A stretch of DNA of 64,000 nucleotides, from NCBI RefSeq assembly GCF_024170505.1, contig NZ_JALJYG010000004.1, positions 107,964 through 171,963 of the forward strand, written 5' to 3'. This document shows positions 27,509 to 36,801 of the stretch, one piece after another (within the stretch, counting starts at the first letter, position 1; each line of letters begins with the position of its first letter). The stretch is from Methanocalculus alkaliphilus (lineage in GTDB: Archaea > Halobacteriota > Methanomicrobia > Methanomicrobiales > Methanocorpusculaceae). The notes under the pieces were generated by a model, which saw only the letters and a list, made by a program, of their open reading frames with translations, had not been told where the DNA came from and made no database searches. A program made the translations under genes and the position numbers.

Positions 27509-28609
27509 ATGAAAAAGATCGCACTCATGGTCATCCTGCTTCTGCTCTGTGTCACGAGTGTTTCGGCCTACTCTTTCCAGTTTATCGGTGAGCCGAGAGA
27601 CTCCGGCAGCATAACGAGATACGTTGGGGAGACATTCATTCTGGAAGGGAGATCGCCAAATATCCCTCCCGGTATATCGATGACCCTTCACATCACCGGA
27701 CCTGGAATCTACTCCCGACAGATTCCTTTTGTAATCCAGTCTGAAGGGTACTTCTCGATTCCTTTTGAGACAGCCGGGCTTCGGGAGGGCATGTACAGGT
27801 TTGAGATACAGCAGAACCCGGAGTATCCCCTTGGTTCAGGGCGCAACTGGTTCATCCTTAATCTTGTTGATCGCAGTCTTCTTCTGCGGGCGAACTCGCC
27901 CCTTTCACAGGAGTATACGGGACGGCTTGTTGTGGCCGGTGCAGTTCAGGATCTCGGTACCGCGGGGGTTGAGCTGCTGGTAACAGGGCCTTCAGGGCCG
28001 GTTTTTGGTCCCGAATGGATTGAAACTGATAGTCAGGGGGCTTTCTCAAGGGATGTTATGATCGATTCCGCCGGGGTGTATACTGCACGGGTCTCCGATC
28101 GGAGGGGGCTGATCGGAACAATCAGATATGATGTCCATCGGGAGACGGTTGTAACCCCGGTTCCAACGACCCCGCCAGTCTCGGTCGGGGTTCCTTCAGC
28201 CAGTGCCCCCTCCTCACGTGAGAGCCCTGCATATTTTGAGGTCAGGACCGGGAGAGGGCCGGTGACACTCAGCACATCACGTGGCGTTGACTGGGTGGTC
28301 GAATATATTGATGAGGCGGGACGGTCGCATGTTGTTAACACCTTCGGAGCGGATCGGGCTGAGAGTGTCACCTTTGAAGGGTCAGGGGGCACTGTTTACA
28401 TCAGGATATACCCGGCAGGCCCCGACTCTGAGCGGGTCTTCCTGTATGGTGAGAACGTCGCGTCCCTCGCAGTCAGCGATACCATCACGACAAGATTTGG
28501 AGATCTCCATGAATCGGGCTTTGTTCCACAAGAGGAATCTCCTGTATCGATGATTCTACCAATTATTGCTCTTGCGGTTATCCTCTTCGTGGCAGTGAAG
28601 AAACCATAA
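27509..28609 (+). CDS. Secreted, membrane-anchored surface protein of unknown function
   Basis: Signal peptide (MKKIALMVILLLLCVTSVSA), then about 320 extracellular residues with beta-rich, Ig-like segments, a Pro/Thr/Ser/Val linker around residue 215 (VVTPVPTTPPVSVGVP) and a C-terminal transmembrane helix (MILPIIALAVILFVAVKK). It therefore looks like a single-pass surface protein of the pseudoperiplasm. I do not recognise a named domain. ATG 27509 is set by the signal peptide; the frame runs open upstream into RaSEA. It lies 34 bases before a tRNA gene. Confidence 0.82.
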   Translation: MKKIALMVILLLLCVTSVSAYSFQFIGEPRDSGSITRYVGETFILEGRSPNIPPGISMTLHITGPGIYSRQIPFVIQSEGYFSIPFETAGLREGMYRFEIQQNPEYPLGSGRNWFILNLVDRSLLLRANSPLSQEYTGRLVVAGAVQDLGTAGVELLVTGPSGPVFGPEWIETDSQGAFSRDVMIDSAGVYTARVSDRRGLIGTIRYDVHRETVVTPVPTTPPVSVGVPSASAPSSRESPAYFEVRTGRGPVTLSTSRGVDWVVEYIDEAGRSHVVNTFGADRAESVTFEGSGGTVYIRIYPAGPDSERVFLYGENVASLAVSDTITTRFGDLHESGFVPQEESPVSMILPIIALAVILFVAVKKP

Positions 28610-28642
28610 TCTCTTATTTCACAAGAGCGTATATGTAAGTAG

Positions 28643-28728
28643 GCCGGGGTAGTCTAGTCCGGAAAGGCGGTGGCCTTGAAAGCCACTGGTGTCTCACCTC
28701 GGGAGTTCAAATCTCTCCCCCGGCGCCA
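28643..28728 (+). tRNA. tRNA-Ser (anticodon UGA)
   Basis: All arms can be drawn: acceptor GCCGGGG pairing with CCCCGGC, anticodon stem GTGGC/GCCAC with loop CTTGAAA (anticodon TGA), a long class II variable arm (about GGTGTCTCACC), and T-arm GGGAG-TTCAAAT-CTCTC with one wobble pair. The discriminator is G, as expected for serine, and the 3' CCA is encoded. No intron. Confidence 0.95.
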
Positions 28729-28804
28729 TTTTCATGATCTCTTCTCAACCGCTTTCGTTCTCTTTATCCCCTCTCAGATACTAAAGAAGTATACGTGAAT
28801 AATC

Positions 28805-29029
28805 ATGTGTATCGCAGTTCCAGCAGAAGTTATAGAGATCCGTGACGGGAATATAGGTCTCGTTGACTTTGGTGATCTCCAGCACGAAGTCCGCCTGGAT
28901 CTCGTCGATGTCAAGGTCGGCGAATTTGTCCTTGTCCATGTCGGCTTTGCCATCCAGCGGCTCTCCCGTGAGGAGGGGCTTGAAACGCGTGAGCTGTTCC
29001 GACAGGTCTATGAGGCTATGGGATCCTGA
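28805..29029 (+). CDS. hypC: [NiFe]-hydrogenase maturation chaperone HypC
   Basis: Carries the Fe(CN)2CO group to the hydrogenase large subunit. The essential N-terminal cysteine is in place (MCIAVPAEV), followed by the GLVDFGDLQHEVRLDLV and GEFVLVHVGFAI segments; 74 residues is the usual length. Its stop overlaps the hypA start (TGATG), making hypC-hypA-hypE one coupled run. HypB, HypD and HypF are elsewhere. Confidence 0.96.
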   Translation: MCIAVPAEVIEIRDGNIGLVDFGDLQHEVRLDLVDVKVGEFVLVHVGFAIQRLSREEGLETRELFRQVYEAMGS

Positions 29030-29367
29030 TGCATGAATACAGCATAGCATACGACATCTATGCGACTGCAAGGAGAACGGCCCTCGATCATCATGCGACT
29101 GCGGTTCGCAGAATTACCGTCTCCTTCGGTGAGATGGCGATGATCAATCCTGAGCAGGTCTGCTTTCTTTTTGGAACCATCGCAGAGGATGACCCACTTC
29201 TTTCTGGTGCGGAACTTGTTTATGAAAAAGCCCCTCCCCGCACCAGGTGCTCCTGTGGATATGAAGGGAGCGAGATCTATGTCTGCCCTGAGTGTGGAAC
29301 ACTTCCTACGATCGTCTCCGGAAAAGAGATCGTTGTGAAAAATATCGAGATAGATACTGGTGAGTAA
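29029..29367 (+). CDS. hypA: Hydrogenase nickel insertion protein HypA
   Basis: Delivers nickel to [NiFe] hydrogenases with HypB. His2, the nickel ligand, is present (MHEYSIAYDIY), and the zinc site is formed by two CxxC pairs, CSCG and CPECG, at about residues 70-90. 112 residues, normal. It overlaps hypE by eight bases. Confidence 0.95.
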   Translation: MHEYSIAYDIYATARRTALDHHATAVRRITVSFGEMAMINPEQVCFLFGTIAEDDPLLSGAELVYEKAPPRTRCSCGYEGSEIYVCPECGTLPTIVSGKEIVVKNIEIDTGE

Positions 29368-30364
29368 CGTGAATGTCAATCTGATGCATGGGGCTGGCGG
29401 AGAGGTAATGGGTGAACTTCTCAAGACGCTCACCGCCTTTAAAAATAATAATGCCGGTGGTCTGGGTCTGGAATCTCTCGATGATGGCGCTGTCATCCCG
29501 GTGAACGGAACGAATATCGTATTAACAACCGACTCGCATGTTGTCCGTCCAATCTTCTTCCCAGGGGGTGATATCGGGAGGATCTCGGTCTGTGGCACGA
29601 TAAACGATCTTGCAGTGATGGGTGCACGCCCCCTCGCTCTCACCTCTGCGATGGTGATTGAGGAAGGATTTGAGTTTTCAAGTCTTGCCAGAATCGTCGC
29701 CTCCATGGATCAGGCCCTCGAAGAGGCAGGAGCCTCAATCGTGACCGGGGATACGAAGGTTGTCGAGCGGGGCTCCCTCGATGGTATTATCATTAATACT
29801 GCCGGGATCGGTATCGCCGACCGACCGGTTCGTGATAGTGGTCTGAAAGAGGGAGATCGGATCATCGTCTCCGGAACCCTTGGTGATCATGGCATCTCCA
29901 TCCTCTCCTATCGTGAAGGGTTTGATCTTGGCGATCAGCTCACATCTGATGTGGCGCCTGTCTGGGGACTGGTGGATCGTGCACTCCGCGCCGGTGAGAT
30001 TCATGCAATGAAAGACCCGACCCGCGGTGGATTTGCCGCCGCCATCAACGAGATGGCACGGAAGAGCGGTGTTTCGATCCTCCTTGATGAAGAACAGGTG
30101 CCGATCCGCCAGAGTGTCCGCTCTGCAGGAGAGCTTATGGGTATCGATCCCCTTCAGGTTGCAAATGAGGGGAAGGTTGTGATGGGGGTTCCGTCAGCGG
30201 ATGCAGAGGCAGTGCTTGCGGCCATCAGATCACATCCTCTTGGGCGTGAGGCATCGATCATCGGTGAGGTCGTCGCAGGCTCTGATGTTATCATGAGGAC
30301 GAGCATCGGGGGTGAGCGGTTCATCGAACCCCCGCTTGGTGATCCGGTACCACGGGTATGTTAG
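29360..30364 (+). CDS. hypE: Hydrogenase maturation protein HypE
   Basis: Makes the thiocyanate that becomes the cyanide ligand of the hydrogenase iron. The PurM-type ATP fold is clear (HGAGGEVMGELL, TTDSHVV, GTINDLAVMGARPLAL, KDPTRGGFAAAINEMA), and the protein ends in PRVC, the C-terminal Cys that receives the carbamoyl group from HypF. GTG start 29360 lies inside hypA. Its last bases overlap pyrC. Paralogue in fold of the marker-2 protein at 4.3 kb. Confidence 0.96.
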   Translation: MSNVNVNLMHGAGGEVMGELLKTLTAFKNNNAGGLGLESLDDGAVIPVNGTNIVLTTDSHVVRPIFFPGGDIGRISVCGTINDLAVMGARPLALTSAMVIEEGFEFSSLARIVASMDQALEEAGASIVTGDTKVVERGSLDGIIINTAGIGIADRPVRDSGLKEGDRIIVSGTLGDHGISILSYREGFDLGDQLTSDVAPVWGLVDRALRAGEIHAMKDPTRGGFAAAINEMARKSGVSILLDEEQVPIRQSVRSAGELMGIDPLQVANEGKVVMGVPSADAEAVLAAIRSHPLGREASIIGEVVAGSDVIMRTSIGGERFIEPPLGDPVPRVC

Positions 30365-31620
30365 ACCTTGTCCTGAGAAATGCGACCCTCCCGGATGGCA
30401 GGGTTGCTGATCTCGCTTTTCAGAACGGGCGCCTGGTTCATATCGGCAGAGCCGCCAGATCAGATCAGGAGGTCGATTGCACAGCCCTCCTCTGTATCCC
30501 GGCTGCGACCGATATACATGTCCATATGCGGGGTGGAATCCAGTCTGCAAAAGAGGACTGGCGAACCGGGTCGATGGCCGCCCTTGCAGGCGGTGTCACG
30601 ATGGTTGTGGATCAGCCTAACACCATTCCGCCTCTTCTGACCCCCGACCGGTACCTTGAACGGGTTTTGGAGGCAAAGGAGCATGCTCTCTGTGGCTTTG
30701 CTATAAATGCCGGCGTATCACCGGGTGTTGATCCCCTCCACCTCTGGAGGGCGGGAGCAATGGCCTTTGGCGAGATCTTCGCCGCCCCTTCAAGTTATGG
30801 CGATGCACTGACACCAGAAGAACTGAAGCAGTCCCTCCGTTCGATCCATGCCCTTGGTGCACCTGCAACTATCCATGCAGAGGAGGTCGGATCCGGCATT
30901 CCGGATTCTCTCCAGGAACACCATCAGATCAGATCCCCCGAGGGTGAAGTCAGGTCGCTTCAGATGATACGGGATATCCTTCCTCCGGGGATGAAGCCCC
31001 ATATCTGTCATATCAGTTCATCTGCATCGCTTCCGGTGGCTCCGGGATCAAAGGAGGTGACGCCCCATCACCTCTTCCTCTCGATCGAACAGTTCACTCC
31101 CGATGATACCTTCGGGAGGGTGAATCCCCCCCTTCGTCCTGAATCAGAGCGACGGGCCCTTTTTGCTGCCTGGGAATCCATCGATATCATCGCTTCAGAT
31201 CATGCCCCCCATACGATTGAGGATAAGGCAGTGAGCTTTGCAGAGGCCCCGTCCGGACTGCCGGGTGTCGAGACGATGCTCCCCCTTCTGATGAATGAGG
31301 TGCGAAAAGGAACCATCACACTCTCTTCTCTCATCGACAAGACCGCCGTTGCACCATGCAGGGTTCTCGGCATCCCTCCTGCCGGGTTTGCCCCCGATCA
31401 ACGGCATGACTTTGCCCTCTATCCGATGGAGCCTGTGACGATCAGATCTGATACTCTCCACTCAAAATGTGGGTGGACCCCATATGAGGGGATGGAGGGG
31501 GTATTTCCCGACCTGGTCGTTCAGAACGGGGAGATTGTGTATTACGAATCGGAGTACTCCTGCATCCCGGGGATCTACCTTCCGGGGAGGGGTTATCAGG
31601 TCGGAGATCCTATACAATAA
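30358..31620 (+). CDS. pyrC: Dihydroorotase
   Basis: Cyclises carbamoyl aspartate in pyrimidine synthesis. The zinc ligands are visible: TDIHVHMRGG near residue 52, IHAEE, ICHISSSA and the catalytic-Asp motif ASDHAPH. The place where many dihydroorotases have a carboxylated lysine reads MAFGEIFAA, so a carboxylate may bridge the metals instead. 420 residues. It overlaps hypE by seven bases, an odd mix of pathways in one transcript, and is followed by a structured intergenic segment. Confidence 0.93.
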   Translation: MLDLVLRNATLPDGRVADLAFQNGRLVHIGRAARSDQEVDCTALLCIPAATDIHVHMRGGIQSAKEDWRTGSMAALAGGVTMVVDQPNTIPPLLTPDRYLERVLEAKEHALCGFAINAGVSPGVDPLHLWRAGAMAFGEIFAAPSSYGDALTPEELKQSLRSIHALGAPATIHAEEVGSGIPDSLQEHHQIRSPEGEVRSLQMIRDILPPGMKPHICHISSSASLPVAPGSKEVTPHHLFLSIEQFTPDDTFGRVNPPLRPESERRALFAAWESIDIIASDHAPHTIEDKAVSFAEAPSGLPGVETMLPLLMNEVRKGTITLSSLIDKTAVAPCRVLGIPPAGFAPDQRHDFALYPMEPVTIRSDTLHSKCGWTPYEGMEGVFPDLVVQNGEIVYYESEYSCIPGIYLPGRGYQVGDPIQ

Positions 31621-31641
31621 TGTGCCAACATATGCGCATTC

Positions 31642-31807
31642 ATAGGTCCCCGGGTGATCAATATGACGTACGTCATGAGATGAGCCACGGGACAACCCGT
31701 CTGCGCGACAGGCACCGCCCGGTGACGGGTTTGATACGGGAGGAACGGCAGAAGCCACCGATGACCTCTATCAGTTATCACCGGGCGACACCTACTAACA
31801 GATAGGT
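31642..31807 (+). ncRNA. Candidate structured RNA / cis-regulatory leader upstream of DUF167 gene
   Basis: The 187-base gap between pyrC and the DUF167 gene is GC-rich and folds well on the plus strand. A closing helix joins GGTGAT (31654-31659 region) with ATCACC (31777-31782 region) and is extended outward by pairs that include TAGGT/ACCTA. Inside it are ATGAC-GTAC-GTCAT, ACGGG-ACAA-CCCGT and CCCG-GTGA-CGGG, the last with a GNRA tetraloop. ATAGGT occurs both at the 5' end (31642-31647) and directly before the ATG (31802-31807), and ACCTA (31790-31794) can pair with either, a switch-like arrangement. I do not recognise a known riboswitch class; an independent small RNA such as an H/ACA guide is possible. 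Confidence 0.45.
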
Positions 31808-32125
31808 ATGCCCTCTTTTACCGATGCAATCCGCACGGTCGGCTCCGGTCTTCATATCAGCTGTGAAGTCCAGGCAGGTGCACGGGAGAATGTTTTTCCA
31901 TCAGGATATAATAGCTGGCGAGAGACAATCGGGATCTCGATCACAGCACCACCCGTCGATGGCAGAGCCAATGCTGCTATCATCCTTCTCATTGCTGAGG
32001 TGATGGGAGTGCAACGTTCATCGATCAGTATCATCTCAGGAGTTCACTCAAACCGAAAAGTGATCCGTATCGAAGGGATGAGCCTCTCTGATTGTATTGA
32101 AATACTGCATCCATTTTTTTCATAA
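31808..32125 (+). CDS. DUF167 (UPF0235) family protein
   Basis: Small conserved protein of unknown function found in all domains of life. The 105 residues include the family's VQAGARENVF and ITAPPVDGRANAAIILLIAEVMGV segments and the KVIRIEG strand. The ATG at 31808 comes straight after the candidate structured RNA, with no clear Shine-Dalgarno site other than the AGGT that may be paired in it. Confidence 0.88.
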   Translation: MPSFTDAIRTVGSGLHISCEVQAGARENVFPSGYNSWRETIGISITAPPVDGRANAAIILLIAEVMGVQRSSISIISGVHSNRKVIRIEGMSLSDCIEILHPFFS

Positions 32126-32262
32126 TAATTAACCTTTTAGAATTGTTTAGTATAACCATTTGATTTATCTTCACGGGTTCCTTTAAGTAATCATAACACT
32201 TTATAGATATTACCTATGATCAGGAAGACTCATCAGAGCATGATCGATGGGGGTGCGATTCC

Positions 32263-33507
32263 ATGTATTCACCTGATACGACTAAGTATCTTATTCACAT
32301 TCATCTTGAAACAGAGGGGGTGGTCGAAAAACCCGATGTAGTCGGAGCCATATTTGGTCAGACTGAAGGGTTGCTCGGCGAAGACCTCGATCTCCGGGAT
32401 CTCCAGAGAACCGGACGGGTTGGACGGATCGATGTCCAGATCATCAGCCGGAGGGGGGAGACCACCGGTGATATCTTCATCGCCTCTTCCCTCGACAGGG
32501 CGGAGACTGCTATTCTTGCAGCATCACTTGAGACGATCGACCGGGTTGGTCCATGTGTCTCCCATGTCCGTGTCGAGTGTATCGAGGATATCAGGGTTGC
32601 CAAACGAAAGAAGATCATCGAACGGGCAAAGGAACTGCTCCTTGATGCCTTTGATGAAGACTCGATCGATTCACAGGATCTCCTTGATGAGGTACGCGAG
32701 TCGATACGGGTTGAGAAGATTCGCCTTATCGGTGATGATCGAGTACCGGCAGGTCCGAATGTCGAAGACTCTGATGCGATCATCATTGTAGAGGGTCGGG
32801 CCGATGTCCTCAACCTGTTACGATACGGGATCAAGAACAGTGTCGGGGTAGAGGGGACAAATGTGCCGGATATCATCGTCTCTCTCTGTGAGAAGAAGAC
32901 AGCAACCGTCTTTCTTGACGGGGATCGGGGAGGGGAGCTGATCCTCAGGGAGCTTCTCCAGATCGCAGACATTGACTTTGTCGCATATCCGCCACGGGGA
33001 AAGAGTGTTGAGGATCTCAGCAGAAAAGAGATCGTCAAGGCTCTCCGGAACAAAGTGCCGGTTGAGTATGTTCGCGACAATATTGAGAGGGAGGCACGGA
33101 GAAGCGGATCCGGACATGATATTCGTCCCACTCTCTATCCGGATCCCCCCATCTCACGAAACACCATTCCTGCTCAGGAGCCCGATGCGTCATCAGTGCC
33201 GGCCCCTCCCTCAGAAGGGGAATCATCCGATCCCTTCGGACTCAACGACCATATCAGGGCGATCAAGGGGAGTGGACTTGTACGTGTTCTTTCCCCGGAT
33301 TTTTCCAGTCTTGGGGATTATCCTCTTGAGGAGTACAAGGGAATCCTTGATGAGCTGAGTGGGGAGACCGCCGGAATAATCATCGACCAGCCGGTTAATC
33401 AGCGAATCCTCGATCTTGCGGCTGAGAAGGGTCTTGATTTCATAGCGGCGCGGGAGTTCTCCGGTATCGTCAAGAGACCTGCCACGGTCCGTATGGTAAA
33501 AATATAG
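32263..33507 (+). CDS. dnaG: Archaeal DnaG-like protein (exosome-associated primase homologue)
   Basis: Archaeal DnaG has a Toprim domain related to bacterial primase and is found bound to the RNA exosome. The N-terminal region ([29 protein letters not shown]) is family-specific. The Toprim motifs are complete: [16 protein letters not shown] near residue 172 and [16 protein letters not shown] near 213. A Pro/Ser-rich linker (about residues 285-325) separates a C-terminal domain. A TATA-like CTTTATAGATA near 32199 fits a leader of about 35-40 bases. Confidence 0.95.
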   Translation: MYSPDTTKYLIHIHLETEGVVEKPDVVGAIFGQTEGLLGEDLDLRDLQRTGRVGRIDVQIISRRGETTGDIFIASSLDRAETAILAASLETIDRVGPCVSHVRVECIEDIRVAKRKKIIERAKELLLDAFDEDSIDSQDLLDEVRESIRVEKIRLIGDDRVPAGPNVEDSDAIIIVEGRADVLNLLRYGIKNSVGVEGTNVPDIIVSLCEKKTATVFLDGDRGGELILRELLQIADIDFVAYPPRGKSVEDLSRKEIVKALRNKVPVEYVRDNIEREARRSGSGHDIRPTLYPDPPISRNTIPAQEPDASSVPAPPSEGESSDPFGLNDHIRAIKGSGLVRVLSPDFSSLGDYPLEEYKGILDELSGETAGIIIDQPVNQRILDLAAEKGLDFIAAREFSGIVKRPATVRMVKI

Positions 33508-33581
33508 AACTATTTAAATCTTGTTTTTTGATCCATAGGCTTTTATTTTTCGCATCCCCATCGTACTACCTGGTGACATGT

Positions 33582-33866
33582 ATGCACAAAGATGAGTTGA
33601 TCGCCCTCCATCAGATGTTGTCTGAAATTAAGGATCACTTCGAAGAACTCCATAGTACTCTATCTTTTTCAGAATATGATGCTCTTAAGATCAACCCCTC
33701 ACATGTTCATAAGAGCAAACTGGAACATAAATATGCCATCTTCATCCTTGCCACCGAACTGGCAAATGCGATGAGTGATGTTGATTTTGCTTCATCAGGG
33801 AGGATTTCATCGCGTATGAAAGAACTCGCTGAAAGGGCATTAAAAGAGATTGAGTGTGCTCAATGA
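33582..33866 (+). CDS. UPF0058 family protein
   Basis: Small archaeal helical protein of unknown function. ATG 33582 gives the family start MHKDELIALHQMLSEIKDHFE; an upstream in-frame ATG would add 18 hydrophobic, non-family residues. Later INPSHVHKSKLEHKYAIF is typical. 94 residues. Confidence 0.85.
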   Translation: MHKDELIALHQMLSEIKDHFEELHSTLSFSEYDALKINPSHVHKSKLEHKYAIFILATELANAMSDVDFASSGRISSRMKELAERALKEIECAQ

Positions 33867-33897
33867 GCAAACAATCTGGTGAGTGGTGATATCCCCC

Positions 33898-34689
33898 CTA
33901 TCTCATTTTCTTCTCTTCCGATACGAAATATTCTGCAAGAAGTTCTGGTATTGGTGCAGCCATACAGTGCCAGTTTGGTGTTCCGTTCACCTCAAGGACG
34001 GTATAGCCGTCTTCGGTTTTGAGGAGATCAACACCACAGTAATCTATCCCCACTGCCCGGGCAGCTGCCTCCGAAATCTCACGCATACTGGTATCTATCT
34101 CAACCGGTGTCCCGACTCCGCCCTGGTGGATATTATGGGTCAGGTGCGGTGACTGCCGGTAGATGGCACCTGCCGCCTGATACCCGATCACAAAGACCCG
34201 GAAGTCCCGGTCGTTTCTGATATATTCCTGGACATAGTAGGGTGGATCTGCGAGATCCCCTACATCAGAGAAGAGGAAGATGCCATCCCCGTCAAACCCG
34301 TATACCGGTTTATAAACGGCCTTTCCATGTGTCTGGAGGAATTCATCAACCATATGCCTGGATGCGGTAAAAAGGGTCTCCGGAGTTGGTACACCATGAT
34401 GTGTGAGCAATGCTGAGGTGAGCACCTTGCTTGCACAGGTTGCGATTGCTTCCGGGGTATTGACCAGGCGGTTTTTGAGTGCAAGGGCCTTGATAAGTTC
34501 AAACTCAACACCATCCTGGCGGATCCCACAGATCCAGATGAGATCGCCGCTGTATCTGATGGCGAACGGATTGAGTTCCTGTAATGAGAGGATCTCATAC
34601 TCTGCGCCCATTACGTCAAGCGCGTCGATGACCATCTGCGTGGAGTTGTCATCCGGGGTATCAGTCGGTTTTCGGACAATTCGAATCAT
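33898..34689 (-). CDS. RimK-type ATP-grasp ligase
   Basis: ATP-grasp enzyme that probably adds an amino acid such as glutamate to a carboxylate. Shows the ATP-binding lysine strand AVYKPVYGFDGDGIFLF, the YVQEYI hinge, RDFRVFVIG and the metal-binding DLLKTEDGYTVLEVNGTPNW. RimK-like ligases in methanogens include MptN (tetrahydromethanopterin to tetrahydrosarcinapterin) and CofF (F420 capping). At 263 residues this is shorter than both, so I leave it unnamed. It is 17 bases downstream of tes on the same strand, so is probably in the same transcript. Confidence 0.8.
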   Translation of the reverse strand: MIRIVRKPTDTPDDNSTQMVIDALDVMGAEYEILSLQELNPFAIRYSGDLIWICGIRQDGVEFELIKALALKNRLVNTPEAIATCASKVLTSALLTHHGVPTPETLFTASRHMVDEFLQTHGKAVYKPVYGFDGDGIFLFSDVGDLADPPYYVQEYIRNDRDFRVFVIGYQAAGAIYRQSPHLTHNIHQGGVGTPVEIDTSMREISEAAARAVGIDYCGVDLLKTEDGYTVLEVNGTPNWHCMAAPIPELLAEYFVSEEKKMR

Positions 34690-34706
34690 TCTCTCATCCT
34701 CAGTCC

Positions 34707-36167
34707 TTATTCAGGGGTTTGGGCATGTTTCTTCCAGACTTCCTCACGCCAGACAGGCCCGCTGTTATAGGTGCAGAAGGGGATGATCCTCCCGTCCGGG
34801 GTGGCATAATGGATACAGCACCGGCTCACCCGGTCAAGGTCATAATTATGATTGTCCATGAAATGCATCGTACCGATGAAGAGTGCATTCCAGTGGAACT
34901 TCCGAAGTGCATCGAAGTTCTGGTGGATGAGTGCATCTGCAATAAGTCCGTGGAAATCGAATGTATAATTGCTATCTTTATTCAGGGACCCTTTTAAATT
35001 CCGAACTCCCTCAAGAAGTGCCCGGTATTTGTTGATACTTCCCCCTTTCTTCATATTGCCTGCAATCATGTCGATGGATGAGAAGAACGTATCGACATCA
35101 ACCATTCTGTTGACCGGAACCATTCCCTCCTCAGTGACGAAGAGGTATGTGGCTGCGCCGCAATGGGGGTGTGCCGTAAACTGTATCTGTGGCCGATCTG
35201 TATATGCCTTCACCAGATCGATGATCGGTCCGACGCATGGGATTGGATAGAAGTCATCTGCTTTGAGGATACCGCAGGTCTGATTCTCAATACCATGGAG
35301 GAGGTCGGGTATCGTAATTCGTTCCTTCAGCATCTCGTCATCTGTTGCCGCACCGGTGAATGCAACAGGCTGGAAGTTGACTCCCCTGACGACATCGACA
35401 TTATCTGCCGCAAACCTGATGATCGCCCCTGCTTCATGAATATTCTTCCCCCCGATGATCGTAGGGACGAGAACCATGCCGACCTTCTCTCTCCGGCAGT
35501 TCTCAATTGCCTTTTTATTCATCTGGAGAAGAGGGTTTGTCTCTTTGGTGACGCCATCAAAATGGAGGTATATTGTTGAAACCCCGGCCCGCTTCAATTT
35601 CCCTGCAAGCGATTCGTCCTGCGCGAGTTTGATGCCGTTTGTTGCGACCTGAACCTGTTTGAATCCCAGTTCCTTGGCCATTCTGATGATTTCAGGGAGA
35701 TCCTCGCGCATCGTCGGCTCTCCTCCGGATAGCTGAACCGCGGGGGGAGGAACAGGCTTCTGATCTCTGAGGCGACGGAAGATAGCAATGATCTCCTCAA
35801 ATGTCGGCTCGTAGATAAAACCGCATGCACGAGCATTTGCAAAACAGAAGTCACAATTCAGATTACATCTGTTTGTCAGATCAACATTGGCAAGCAGGGT
35901 TCCCGAGTGGTGGCTCTCACAGATGCCACAGTCCAGGGGGCACCCCTTCCTCTCATCCGGCTTTTTTGCGGTGGTGATCCCCTCTCCGATGGCGTTATAC
36001 GTATCAAACCGGCGAAACATCTGGGCATCAGACCAGTACAGCGACCTGAAGGGACCATGTTCCGGGCAGGTGCGGTGGATCCAGATCGCATTCTCCTCTT
36101 CGATGAGATCTGCATCAATCACCGTTCTGCAGACAGGGCAGATGCTTTTTGTTCTTTTAATCTCCAT
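34707..36167 (-). CDS. tes: Tetraether lipid synthase (radical SAM)
   Basis: Joins two archaeol chains to form membrane-spanning tetraether (GDGT) lipids. The 486 residues carry an N-terminal Cys-rich segment (ICPVC, RTCPEHGPF, GCPLDCGICESH) and the radical-SAM cluster CNLNCDFC at residues 101-108, followed by VQLSGGEPTMREDLPEI, with further cysteines near the C-terminus (RCCIHYATPDGRIIPFCTYN). This architecture is that of the MJ0619/Tes family. It diverges from the CDP-archaeol synthase gene by about 75 bases, placing two lipid genes back to back. Confidence 0.88.
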   Translation of the reverse strand: MEIKRTKSICPVCRTVIDADLIEEENAIWIHRTCPEHGPFRSLYWSDAQMFRRFDTYNAIGEGITTAKKPDERKGCPLDCGICESHHSGTLLANVDLTNRCNLNCDFCFANARACGFIYEPTFEEIIAIFRRLRDQKPVPPPAVQLSGGEPTMREDLPEIIRMAKELGFKQVQVATNGIKLAQDESLAGKLKRAGVSTIYLHFDGVTKETNPLLQMNKKAIENCRREKVGMVLVPTIIGGKNIHEAGAIIRFAADNVDVVRGVNFQPVAFTGAATDDEMLKERITIPDLLHGIENQTCGILKADDFYPIPCVGPIIDLVKAYTDRPQIQFTAHPHCGAATYLFVTEEGMVPVNRMVDVDTFFSSIDMIAGNMKKGGSINKYRALLEGVRNLKGSLNKDSNYTFDFHGLIADALIHQNFDALRKFHWNALFIGTMHFMDNHNYDLDRVSRCCIHYATPDGRIIPFCTYNSGPVWREEVWKKHAQTPE

Positions 36168-36243
36168 TCTTCAATCACCGGTACGTCTCTGCAATGTAGT
36201 TAGGGATACAGTATTTTTAAACCTTGCACCATATTACTTGGTT

Positions 36244-36801
36244 ATGAGCAGTATCAGTATCGGTTCCCTTCTTATTATCTTCATTTCCGCGCTCTGGGTG
36301 ATGTTGCCGGCATATGTTCCAAACCCTGTGGCTGCGGCGGCCGGTGGTGGACGGCCGATCGACGGGGGGCGCTACTGGCGTGATGGACGGCGAATCTTTG
36401 GTGATGGGAAGACCCTGCGGGGGCTCTTCATAGGTATTGGTGGCGGCCTCGTCATCGGCTCAGCCCAGATAGCTGCCCAGTCATACCCTGTCTTCTCATC
36501 TCTTCCTGAGCATACCCTGCTCTCCGTACTCCTCCTCTCTGCGGGTGCACTCCTTGGCGATCTCGGAAAGAGTTTCTTTAAACGAAGAAGAAATCTCGAG
36601 AGGGGGGCACAATGGCCTGTTGCTGATCAGTATGACCTGGTCATCGGGGCTTTTGTACTCCTGGTCATCTTCAATCTTACATGGACGCTCTCGGTCGTCA
36701 CTCTCCCGATGGCTCTTGCGATTCTGATCATCACCCCGCTTCTTCACCGTGGGGCAAATCTTCTTGGCTATGCACTTGGCATTAAAGAGGTACCATGGTA
36801 A
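36244..36801 (+). CDS. carS: CDP-archaeol synthase
   Basis: Activates digeranylgeranylglyceryl phosphate with CTP, the last shared step before polar head groups are added to archaeal lipids. The 185-residue protein has about four or five membrane helices and the CarS signature around residues 25-60: PNPVAAAAGGGRPIDGG, then RRIFGDGKTLRGL. The frame extends upstream into tes, but ATG 36244 (MSSISIGSLLIIF) starts the first helix. It overlaps pyrE by seven bases. Confidence 0.92.
   Translation: MSSISIGSLLIIFISALWVMLPAYVPNPVAAAAGGGRPIDGGRYWRDGRRIFGDGKTLRGLFIGIGGGLVIGSAQIAAQSYPVFSSLPEHTLLSVLLLSAGALLGDLGKSFFKRRRNLERGAQWPVADQYDLVIGAFVLLVIFNLTWTLSVVTLPMALAILIITPLLHRGANLLGYALGIKEVPW

Noticed and set aside
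30760..30790. Loss of the carboxylated lysine in dihydroorotase as evidence of inactivity
   Set aside because: Other dihydroorotase groups use an acidic residue there, and all other metal ligands are intact, so the enzyme is probably active.
35887..36243. 5' extension of carS into the tes gene
   Set aside because: The added 119 residues are antisense to tes and unlike CarS; the first membrane helix starts at ATG 36244.
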